Source: Liopterus haemorrhoidalis | Taxonomy: Eukaryota > Arthropoda > Insecta > Coleoptera > Dytiscidae | Reading direction: 5' to 3' | NCBI GenBank assembly: GCA_963971575.1 | Contig: OZ020622.1 | Span: forward strand, 33,572,301-33,636,300 | DNA: 64,000 bases | Shown: piece after piece, positions 50,053 to 58,627 of the stretch | Numbering within the stretch: the stretch's first letter is position 1 | Layout of the letters: every line of letters begins with the position of its first letter | Made by a program: the position numbers and the translations under genes | Notes under the pieces: model-generated | Seen by the model: only the letters and a program-made list of their open reading frames with translations | The model's database searches: none | Told to the model about the DNA's origin: nothing

Positions 50053-50830
50053 TTAAATATAATTTATAGGAGTCTTTGAAATATATTTACAAAATAGATC
50101 TCTAATATTTTTAGAAGTATTTTCTGGTCTTCCTACATTTATTGCATTAAAATTTGTTAGATTGTACTCTATGGAGATGTCCATTAAGTGACATTCACTA
50201 CCTTCTCTGTCAATAATTGTATTATGTAAAATACAAATGCATTTTACTATACTGTCAATTAACCGGACATCCGTTTCTAAACCTTTATTTAAAATCCTCC
50301 ATTTCGCTGTGATGATTCCAAATGCGCACTCTATTGTTTTTCTAGCTCTTGATAAACGTTTGTTGAAGCGATCTTGCTCTAATGAGAGCCCATTTTTTGC
50401 ACCATATGGTTTCATTAGGCAATTTAATAGTGGGTATGCCTCGTCACCCAAAAACACATATGGAGCTTTAATATCTGTTCCGGGCAGATTTGTTGGTTTC
50501 GGAACATTCAGATTATTTTCTTTTAATAATTTATATAAATCTGAAGCTTGGAAAGTCCCACCGTCATTCTGCTTTTCGTAACCTCCCACGTCTATTGCTA
50601 CGAATTTATAATTTGCATCTGCCACGCCTTGTAAAACAATTGAAAAATATTTTTTATAGTAAAAAAACATGGATCCTGAATTCTTTGGGCATATGACCCG
50701 TATGTGCTTTCCATCGATTGCTCCCAAAACGTGTGGAAAATTCCAGACGTTAAAGAAATCGTCTGCAATATTTTTAAAATTTTCTTCGGTAGGTGTGTGC
50801 ATATGAATGGGTTGTAGCTCATCCCATAAT
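50053..50830 (-). pseudogene. HARBI1-like transposase, catalytic part
   Basis: Minus strand: WDELQPIHMHTPTEENFKNI, then HVLGAIDGKHIRVICPKNSG (first aspartate), APYVFLGDEAYPLLNCLMKP (second aspartate), KRLSRARKTIECAFGIITAK (glutamate), ending SKTPINYI. The DDE residues are all retained and the frame is open for 249 codons. The helix-turn-helix segment between this and the N-terminal exon (51780-52083) is absent, so the gene is broken at the palindrome junction. Confidence 0.85.
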
Positions 50831-50831
50831 G

Positions 50832-50860
50832 TTCACCATGTTCTTGAAGAACATGGTGAA
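50832..50860. repeat. Perfect 14-bp inverted repeat with 1-nt spacer at a deletion junction
   Basis: Arms 50832-50845 and 50847-50860 are exact reverse complements around one G. Transposase coding sequence ends on its left side and accessory-protein sequence begins on its right. Confidence 0.85.
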
Positions 50861-51604
50861 GCCAAGACGGAGCTCTGGCAGCCTCAGCCAAGCTCAACAA
50901 TGTATTGAGGCTAGTTGCAGTCAGGATAGAGACAACCAGGGACACGATATGTGGAACGAAACTATTGTGCCGACAGAAGTGTTTCTGGACGACATATGTG
51001 AAACACAAGGCACTTCTGATTCGAGAATTTGCATATCCGACACCTTAAGGACATCAAGTCCAATAAACATACCGGACCCTTCAAGACCGGATACGTTAAT
51101 GACAACAAAATCGAGGGCTGTTAGCTATTCTAGCAGCCCTACTTCTGGTTGTTCAGCGGCATGACCTTCAAACCGGACACGTCATTGGCAACAAGATCGA
51201 GGGCTGTTAGCTATTCTAGCAGCCCTACTTCTGGGTTTTCAGCGGCAGGACCTTCAACACCTGATTTGTCCACATCTACACCTAGTTCATCTAGGTCTAG
51301 TGTTGGCACTTCAGGACCACAGGGGCCTGTCGATGATTTACCAGGACCTTCTACGCCCAAAAAGTTGAGGCAAAAAAAAGATTTAAATGCCTCTTTAATT
51401 TGCATTGAGCAAAGAAAAATTGAATTGTTGGAAGCGATGACAAGGAGGAAGAGCGAGCTAGATGACGATGAATTATTTTTTAAAAGTCTTCTTCCGTATG
51501 TAAAAAAATACCCGATAGGAAAAAAATGTTATTTAGTATTAAGGTGCAGCAGTTGGTTGATGAATTTGTTTACAGGCAAATTCACCAACCAACTGAGGAA
51601 ATAG
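50861..51604 (+). pseudogene. Harbinger accessory protein, linker and BESS motif
   Basis: A Ser/Thr/Pro-rich linker (TSGFSAAGPSTPDLSTSTPS, SVGTSGPQGPVDDLPGPSTP) leads to DDDELFFKSLLPYVKKYPIG, a BESS motif, then a frame-shifted tail. An ~88-bp direct repeat (about 51075-51163 and 51164-51250) duplicates the segment with SRAVSYSSSPTSG; the first repeat ends in TGA where the second has GGA, and the repeats are in different frames. BESS motifs mediate protein-protein contact. Confidence 0.65.
51075..51250. repeat. ~88-bp direct repeat inside the accessory gene
   Basis: Two adjacent copies, each containing an imperfect hairpin GGGCTGTTAGC...CTAGCAGCCC. Confidence 0.75.
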
Positions 51605-51614
51605 TTGAGGATTG

Positions 51615-51672
51615 TTAGTATATTATGTAAGTTATAAGTTAGTATATTATGTAAGTTATAAGTTAGTATATA
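51615..51672. repeat. ~24-bp tandem repeat, about 2.5 units
   Basis: TTAGTATATTATGTAAGTTA repeated downstream of the BESS frame. Confidence 0.7.
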
Positions 51673-51779
51673 ATTAGTTAATGTTGACATTATGTATAAT
51701 TTTGTTTTTTTTTCCATTACAATATTGAACAATAAAAACATAAAAAAAAAAAATATTTGTTAATATCTTTAAAACTTAC

Positions 51780-52083
51780 CTTAATGTTATTAAAAGTCTT
51801 TCCTCGGGTAATATAGGTTGTTTAGTCCAATTGGTCCACTGCTTCTCCAATTTATTACCTATTTATTCAAAATATAATCGAATGTACTTTTGCTCATACG
51901 AGTATATTTAAAAAATCTTTCACCATCTTCTTTTAATATAGGAAAAAGGTGGTGGTATTCCCCATATTTACGTCTCTCTTGGTTTATTGCATGTATACCT
52001 TTTCTTTTTGGTTCCATTTTTAAATGTAGTGATTCCATTAGAAACCACTCATCCAAAGATGAATCAGAACTCGACATTTTCAC
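51780..52083 (-). pseudogene. HARBI1-like transposase, N-terminal exon
   Basis: MKMSSSDSSLDEWFLMESLH, then EYHHLFPILKEDGERFFKYT and RMSKSTFDYIL. A stop (TAG at 51859) is reached, but a one-base shift continues as KLEKQWTNWTKQPILPEERL to LLITLR at a good GTAAGT donor (51779). This is the usual HARBI1 N-terminus. It fits the catalytic exon at 50053-50830 apart from the missing middle. Confidence 0.7.
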
Positions 52084-52352
52084 TTATTTCAACATATATT
52101 TGAGCCAATATACGAAAGAGTAGATATACACTTTCAAAACTAGCGTTCACTCTATACTAGGCCAATATAATTAAAAAATGTACGATAAATAGAAAAAAAT
52201 AAATAAAAACTTCAATTTATAGGTTACGTCATCTGTCAGTCTCACTTGCAATATAAGCGTTTAGTGTGTGCGTAACCAGTAACCCAGGACGCTTGTTTTC
52301 GGTACCGACTGTCAGCGCTGTTTTACCGGCTTTTTGTATGTTCTCGGCCTTA

Positions 52353-52475
52353 TGGAGGAACTTCTATTTGTATGAATTCCGTAAATATCATCTCTCGGCC
52401 AGCATTTACCAAAAGTCAAATTATTGTCCACCCATGATTTATCGATGTACAAATTAAATAAATTGCATAGATTTA
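52353..52475 (-). pseudogene. IS630/Tc1-like transposase, first catalytic region
   Basis: Minus strand: YIDKSWVDNNLTFGKCWPRD then IYGIHTNRSSI. The YxDE-W signature of the family here reads YIDKSW, keeping the first aspartate. The frame runs into the right end of the Harbinger element and resumes at 49280. Confidence 0.75.
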
Positions 52476-52723
52476 TTTGTTTTTAAAAAACTTTATTTCA
52501 AATAAGAATATTACATTTACACAGGTTCATCTACAAAACAGAACTCAGCGCTGCATAAGCTGAACACTAGTCTATATTAAAAAGATTTGTTTATAATTAA
52601 GGAGATAACGCTTAGGCGGCTGTATAAACATAGAATGAGAGTATCTATTCATTAATTAAATGTTACGATTTACATAACTTACACAAAATTTCGATTTTGT
52701 GATCGATAATATCTTATGGCCCT

Positions 52724-53509
52724 TGTAGCGAACCGGTAACGTTACTTTATAACATACCATTTATTGTCCACTAGGTAGCGAGCCTGTGGTATTATATTAT
52801 GTCTAATCTCAAACTGAAATGAGATTACTGACTAAAGGAGTTCGGGTAGTAGGCGTGAGTGTTATCCAGGGTTCATCATTACGATATGTGAATTAAATTA
52901 TATGTATTTGTACTTACCAACCGACTGAACAGGCATCTTGTATTTAAGTTTGGATCTAAGCTGTTCACTAAAGTTTTTAAATGTGAAGGGTTTACACTCG
53001 TTAACACGGTTTAAAATAAATGAATTAAATTTATTAACAGTAAAATTTACAAATAGTTTAAAAGATTAAAAGTTTAATATGTATTTAAAGGAATTAATAA
53101 AATAAAACAAACAGAATTGAGTAGACCACCAGAAAATATCGACACAGTGCCTCTACGAATGCTACTACCTAGATGTTACTACTAACAAGCCCGAATACTA
53201 TCTGATCTCCTCTTCAGAGAGTCGCGTGTTTTTATGAGAAGTTTCTAGGTATTTCGTGGAAAAGGGGTTTAGCTTTGTTCAAGGGGACCCTAGTGTTCAG
53301 AGTTATTAAGCAATAACTCTGAATACATTTCTCCTTGAACAAAGAACCATTTAAAAAATATATTTCTAAAGATACATAAAATTTCTAAAATTTTATTATT
53401 TAAATTCTCAAAAGTATACCCTTTTTAAAAAGCCCAAGAAATACCTTTCAAAGGAATTCTCCCGAGGGGTGTTTGTGAAAGTTTCTGATGGACCACTCGA
53501 TTCGTTACA
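52724..53509. mobile_element. Solo LTR (786 bp)
   Basis: Begins TGTAGCGAACC and ends GATTCGTTACA, so the ends are TG...CA with short inverted termini. CCCT lies on both sides (52720-52723 and 53510-53513), a 4-bp duplication typical of Ty3/gypsy integration. There is no ORF. A local inverted repeat (CAGAGTTATT...AATAACTCTG) lies near 53299-53323. Confidence 0.8.
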
Positions 53510-53584
53510 CCCTCAACTATTTTCCTCTCCAATATACAATATTCGGTCGTTCATGTAACAATTTTTATTATTGTTGCATTGTTA

Positions 53585-54340
53585 TCAACTAAAGCCCGCA
53601 TGCGTGAAAATTCTATAAATGTATATTTTGAGCGTTTAATTGAAGTTTGTTCTGAATGCACCAACGTGCAATGGAATCCAGGTCCTTCTGCAGAAGATCA
53701 TGGTCAGCAATACTCTCGTAGATTCTATATATCTTCAAGTCATCCGCAATAATAGAATATTGCTGTATTTAACGAATAAACCGATATCATTTATAAATAG
53801 AGAGAATAGAGTCTGAGATGAAATCCTTGAGGTACTCGAGATGTGACAAGAATTGCTCTAGACAAATAACTGTAGATTTGGATGTTTTGGGTACGGCCAG
53901 TTAAATAAGACTTAATCCACAATAATAAGGGCTCACAGACACCATAAAGTGTCAGCTTATCGATGGGGATACCATGGTCGACTCTATCAAATGCTTTCCG
54001 GATATCTGTGTAAATGGAATGTACTTTTTTCCCATTTTCAGAAGCAAATAAAATTAAGTATTTGTTGTTAAATAGGTTTGTAGAAGTAGAGCGTCCTCTA
54101 AACAAGCCGTTGAAGTATAATTACATCTTTGAAGGTTTCAAAAATTAAATCATTTATGATAGATTGAGTTTTGCTACCGATGAAAGCATAGAAATTGGAC
54201 GATAATTTTCTTCCGTGTTTTTGGGCCCATCCTTGTGAATTGGGATAACATATGCCGTTTTTCAGGAAAAACTAAAACCTTAATAAAACCTTGTTAATTG
54301 TTTTACCTGTCAAATTCATGGCGGTGCATGATTTTAAAAA
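53585..54340 (-). pseudogene. LINE reverse transcriptase fragment
   Basis: Minus strand: a fingers segment near 54200-54110, FRGRSTSTNLF, VHSIYTDIRKAFDRVDHGIP (palm aspartate), LLWIKSYLTGRTQNI, SRVPQG, then out of frame INDIGLFVKYSNILL and an FADDLKIY-type catalytic box near 53740. It is a 5'- and 3'-truncated relic of the Jockey/CR1 group. Confidence 0.75.
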
Positions 54341-54765
54341 ACAAATTAATTACGAATTTTCCCACGTTTCATAGTAAAGGGAATAATGAAAAACTAAAAA
54401 TATAAAAATTGATTGCAAAAGTTTTCGGTATCATTAGAAGCGGGTAAAAATTATCTTTCGATTGATATTATTACGGAGGATGTAAGTTAATATGGGGAGC
54501 AGAAATTGCCAAAAATGTAGATTTTAATGTTATTCTCCTTTCGATGTAAAAGTTTACACCCGGTATAATGTATATAACTAATTTTTATTTCTCATTAAGT
54601 GAACTACTAGGATGAAAATGTACAGTAAATTTTGTGCAGTTAGTAATAAATAAAGATGGAGTGGTAATGTCTATTGTTAATTTCTGTTTTGCAGTTTTAG
54701 TGGTTGACTTATTAGTTTAAACAGATTGTAATTTTTTTTGACACGTGTCCATTTTATTCTTTATC
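54341..54765. other. Intergenic, nothing recognised
   Basis: AT-rich. No frame, terminal repeat or motif was identified. Confidence 0.4.
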
Positions 54766-54769
54766 GAGT

Positions 54770-55198
54770 CATCAATGTAGCCTTCCGCTACTGCGACTTC
54801 CACCCCCCGTGTTTTTTAGGGCTGTGATGTCACCTCCTGCATCCACAAGCAAGGTTACCGAAGATCTGCGGAATGAGTGTCCTGTGTACAGTTGTGGGTT
54901 AGGAAGATTTAAAAACATGGCATATTGTTTCCCCATCGCTGAAAACTTATTGATGCCAATTCTCTGACTTGTGCACTTTCTCTTTTGATAGTTTAAAAAG
55001 AAACACTGAAGATCCGGCGGACGCAGTGAAAGGTATTTTTTTCACAATTTCGTAGAAATTCCCTGTTATTGTAAAGTTGCGAACTACTTTGGTTTTTGTA
55101 TTGAGCACATTTACTAGTATTGCTGATGTGAGATCTTGAAGATCCGCAATATTCATTTCTTTTAATGCATTACACCTACAGGCTCCCATAATACCCAT
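54770..55198 (-). pseudogene. Tyrosine recombinase, Crypton-like
   Basis: MGIMGACRCNALKEMNIADL contains the first catalytic arginine (GACR). The segment TKTKVVRNFTITGNFYEIV is followed, in a shifted frame near 54920-54790, by GINKFSAMGKQYAMFLNLPN and YTGHSFRRSSVTLLVDAGGD (the H-x-x-R of the active site). The terminal HGGW...Y region is mutated. The R...HxxR...Y order identifies a tyrosine recombinase; this protein type in insects is usually Crypton-derived or domesticated from Cryptons. Confidence 0.7.
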
Positions 55199-55785
55199 AA
55201 TTCATAATAATAATATATATTTATGGACTAAGTTACATACAAGGTGTTTTTAGTCAGTCAGTTTATCAAAATAGTTAAGTACAATAAGTGCTTACAAAAC
55301 ACAAAATACAATGCAAAATACAAAAATAAAAATATTACATAATACAATTTACATGTAACGTGTACATGTTTACGTGTAAAGTTAGGATATATGTTTCGCT
55401 TATTTCTAGTATTATGAGATGTTACGGGGAGGGGCCTCGGAAGAGGTCCAGAGATCCCTACCGCCGTGAGAGTCGAGAGAAGGGGTGCAGTTCCCTCTCG
55501 TCTCACCCGTAAACACTGGGCCCAGGTATCACTCAGTCGGCGACGAGCCCAATATGCGGCTAGCTTGAAGAGCTGGTGAACCTAATAAACCCTCTCTGAA
55601 AACGTATAATTGGGGTTGCAGCTAAATGATACACAAAATACGGAATTAAACATTTATTGCAAAATAGAATTGAACTAGACATGAATATGCAACGTGAAAT
55701 AAATCAAAATGAAACAAATAGTATATATCAATAAACATAGTCTTAACTAATAAAATCAAATATAAAAAGAAGGAATGAGCTCAGC

Positions 55786-56985
55786 CTAAAACTCCAGACG
55801 TTTTCGCGTGAAGCGCGAAGGCGTCGGGGGTAGTGGACTGAGTGGGGGAAGGGTTGGGGTGTGTGGATGGTTTGGGGTAGTGACGGGTGACAGCGACCAA
55901 GACGTGGTTGATGGTTGACCGTCCTTTGTTGGGGTTGTCGGTGGTGTAGTGGGTGGTGATGGGGTGATTGATCCGAAGAGGGCTTCCTCCAGGCGGCACA
56001 GTAGATCTGTCTTAGTTGATGGTGTGTGGGGGATCAGGCGTCCCCTTGGGTTTGCCAATGGAGTGGCGGTAACAGTGAATGGAGCTGAAGGCTTGGGGGC
56101 GGCGGTTGGTGGTTTGTTTGCGGGTGAAAATATAGAGCGCGGTCGTAGCAGTGGTTTATGGGGCGTCTCGGGTCCGAAGAGCTCGACGAAGCGGGCCTGG
56201 GTGCGGCGGCTGTGGTTGGAGGTGGTTGGAACTGGACCTGGAGGCCTTACGGTGGTGATGGTTGGCGTCACGATGTCGGCAGCGGGACGCTGACTAGTTT
56301 GAGCCCCGACAAGGCCCGTTTGGCAGTATTTGATGAGTGTCGACCCTGCAGGTCGAATACGCACTCGGCCTGCTGGAGTTGTCCTCTTAGCCGCGGAGCT
56401 GACCGCCGGAACACCCTGTTGATTGTTAACCCGCAGAATGGCGGATTTCGGCCCTAGGTGCCCTGCGGGAGCTGAGGTTGGTGGTGCTGACTTGTTAGCG
56501 TCGGGGCGAGTGGCTAGAGGGGTCGGTCGATCCAGACGGCCTTTTTGGCGCAGGCCGGCGTAAGTCGGACCTGGGAGCCCTGCGGGAGCTGCGGTGGTCG
56601 GCAACGACTTCCTGATGTCGCGGTGAGTGGTTAGAGGGGTCGGTCTATCCGGACGGCCGTTTTGGCGCAGGCCGGCGGAAGTCGGACCTGGGAGCCCTGC
56701 GGGAGCTGCGGTTGGTGGCGCTGTCTTGCTGGAGTCCTCCTGAAGGATTTGAGCCGGCACTTGCAAAATTGACTCGGGCGCGGCCAATGGATGGGGCGCA
56801 ACCTTCAGGGACGGTAGCGGCGCGAATAACCTGGCTCTAGGGTCTCCAATCCTCAGCAGATACAGTTGGATAGACCGCGAGACATCAGCGTAAGGTTTGG
56901 ACGGCTCCACCGGGACTAGGCGGCGGCGGAAGATCGTGCGCTGCACGTACCGTGCATGTGAACCCTTTCCTCGTCGCTTAGCCAC
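55786..56985 (-). CDS. LTR-embedded basic proline-rich protein (copy 2)
   Basis: 399 codons, open. The N-terminus MAKRRGKGSHARYVQRTIFR, RRLVPV, then YLLRIGDPRARLFAPLP aligns with residues ~71-130 of the protein at 37426-38214. The C-terminus (LFGSITPSP ... LPPLSPLPPTPSRFTRKRLEF) aligns with that protein's end. Between them lie about three ~41-residue repeats (APAGLPGPTSAGLRQNGRPD type) and proline/threonine-rich sequence. Conservation of both ends across a diverged, disordered middle points to selection on a protein. Function unknown; no catalytic or membrane motif is visible. Confidence 0.65.
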   Translation of the reverse strand: MAKRRGKGSHARYVQRTIFRRRLVPVEPSKPYADVSRSIQLYLLRIGDPRARLFAPLPSLKVAPHPLAAPESILQVPAQILQEDSSKTAPPTAAPAGLPGPTSAGLRQNGRPDRPTPLTTHRDIRKSLPTTAAPAGLPGPTYAGLRQKGRLDRPTPLATRPDANKSAPPTSAPAGHLGPKSAILRVNNQQGVPAVSSAAKRTTPAGRVRIRPAGSTLIKYCQTGLVGAQTSQRPAADIVTPTITTVRPPGPVPTTSNHSRRTQARFVELFGPETPHKPLLRPRSIFSPANKPPTAAPKPSAPFTVTATPLANPRGRLIPHTPSTKTDLLCRLEEALFGSITPSPPTTPPTTPTKDGQPSTTSWSLSPVTTPNHPHTPTLPPLSPLPPTPSRFTRKRLEF

Positions 56986-57315
56986 GATTACGTCGTTTTG
57001 GACAATTTTAGGAAATTGGGGGGGGGGTGAGTACAGATGCCGATGATGATGCCACTAGTGTGTGGTATATAAATTCTTTTAGTAGGCGACGCTCGACGCA
57101 CTCACAGTGAGCGAGTGAATCCCACAGAAAGCGAGATATAAATATAGCGCTTGGTGACGGTGATGATGCTACACGCTCACAATAAGCGAGCGATCCCACA
57201 AGAAGCGAGATTACTTGCGGCGCACTCTACAGTAAGCGAGTGAATCCCACAATAAGCGAGATTAGATGTTTTCAGTTGAAAGGCCTGTGAAGACCTGTCT
57301 GCTGCTTGCCAGAGC

Positions 57316-57330
57316 ATCTATATTTATACT
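57316..57330 (-). promoter_or_regulatory. TATA box of LTR-like element 2
   Basis: GTATAAATATAG on the minus strand at the same relative position as in element 1. Confidence 0.6.
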
Positions 57331-58479
57331 TGCTAACTGCGTAATAACAGGTTTTTCGTAGTAGGGGAACAGTTCTGACCAATGGAAAAATAAACTCCGC
57401 CCATTTATAGAATTTTTATAATAAAACGCTATAAATGCGCGGATTGATGAGATTCGCGGTTCCTGAGTGTCGGCACGGATCATGCGATATAGTACGAGTG
57501 ATAAAGCGTGCGGTGCGGCCACCAGCACGCGTGCAATCGCGCGGTAACAGAGAGTGAACCTGTTCAAACGTTGACATATGGTTTGAATTTTTGGAAAAAT
57601 GCCTGCAATAATCCTCTGTACGGAACTCCAGCTAAAATTCTGATTGCTCGGCGTTGCAAGAAAAATATTATGAATGCTGCAGCAGAGTGTCCCCAGGCTA
57701 ACAGGGCATAAGATTTGTGGGATTGAAATAGGGCAAAATACGAAATGCGTAGAATATCTTTCGAAACGGAATTGTGGAGGTTTCGAAATAGATAAATTGA
57801 TTTACAAAGTTTAGATGCCAGATAAACAATATGTTGAGTCCATTTTAGAGTAGGATCAATATAAACACCCAAAAATAGAACAGAGCTAGGATTGACATAT
57901 TCATGATTTTTAAAAGTAATGATAATTTGTTGAGTTTTATCAACGTTAAGTGCTAGTTTATTATAAATGAACCATTTATTTGCTTTGTCAAGTATAATTG
58001 AGTTTATATTTAATAGATTTGTATAGTTTGCTGAAAGAGTAAAGAAGGTCATGTTGTCTGCATATAGAATTGATTTTACACCTAAATAGTTTGGAAAGTC
58101 GTTCATATATATTAAATATAGCAAAGGTCCCAAAATTGAACCCTGAGGCACGCCACAAAATGTCATTAATGTTTCTGATTTAAGATTACTTAGTTTTACA
58201 AATTGTTTACGTTTTCTGAGGTATGATTTAATTAGAGTACAACTATTAGAGTCAAAACCATAAATGTCAAGTTTTCAATAAGATTGTTATGAGAAACACA
58301 GTCGAACGCTTTATTCAAATCAAGTAAAGTTGATAAACACAGATCGCCAGTTTCAAGACATAATAATAATAAGTCTTTATTTCCATATGAATTTTTACAA
58401 ATTATCTGGAATTAGTCTATATATATAAGTATACAATTAGAAATAAACATTAAACATTAAAAGAATGAAAATACATGCA

Positions 58480-58562
58480 TGCATACATACATACATACAT
58501 GTGCACATACACATGCACATATAAGTATATACATATACATACATACAGCTACATACATATAT
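58480..58562. repeat. ACAT/CATA-type microsatellite in the LINE 3' UTR
   Basis: Interrupted tetranucleotide repeat between the ORF2 stop and the 3' terminus. Confidence 0.85.
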
Positions 58563-58627
58563 AAAATTTTTACAAGCAAATACACCATCACATGTTATTT
58601 CAACAGACAAGCTTAGATAAATTTAAA

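Larger units (their letters stand above)
49281..52349. mobile_element. Harbinger (PIF) DNA transposon, complete ends
   Basis: TIRs begin GGCCGAGAACATACA and end TGTATGTTCTCGGCC, flanked by the 3-bp target TTA (49278-49280 and 52350-52352), as expected for PIF/Harbinger. The two standard genes are present: a HARBI1-type transposase on the minus strand and a MADF/BESS accessory protein on the plus strand. An internal segment is missing around a palindrome at 50832-50860, so neither gene is complete. It is inserted in the IS630-like transposase gene. Confidence 0.92.
55420..57549 (-). mobile_element. Solo LTR-like element 2 (2,130 bp) with an internal ORF
   Basis: Coding strand begins TGTTACCGCGCG and ends CTCCCCGTAACA. 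GAGA is duplicated on both sides (55416-55419, 57550-57553). A TATA box (GTATAAATATAG, about 57316-57330) lies ~225 bp from the 5' end; AATAAA near 55648 lies ~230 bp from the 3' end. The plan matches element 1 closely although the DNA is diverged. The leader holds several GCGAG/AGCGAG repeats (57080-57260). It interrupts a LINE reading frame. Confidence 0.72.
55258..58361 (-). mobile_element. 5'-truncated LINE, interrupted by LTR-like element 2
   Basis: The frame 57564-58166 carries FCGVPQGSILGPLLYLIYMN, LYADNMTFF (second aspartate of YADD is Asn), VLFLGVYIDPTLKW and the thumb; fingers and palm (LNKAFDCVSHNN) precede it to about 58361. After the 2.1-kb insertion the C-terminal end resumes at 55419 (HNTRNKRNIYPNF) and stops near 55258. 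The catalytic Asp-to-Asn change and truncation make it dead. Confidence 0.8.

Noticed and set aside
23569..58562. CRISPR-like spacing in microsatellites and tandem arrays
   Set aside because: The repeats are continuous or long-unit with no unique spacers, and this is a eukaryotic genome.
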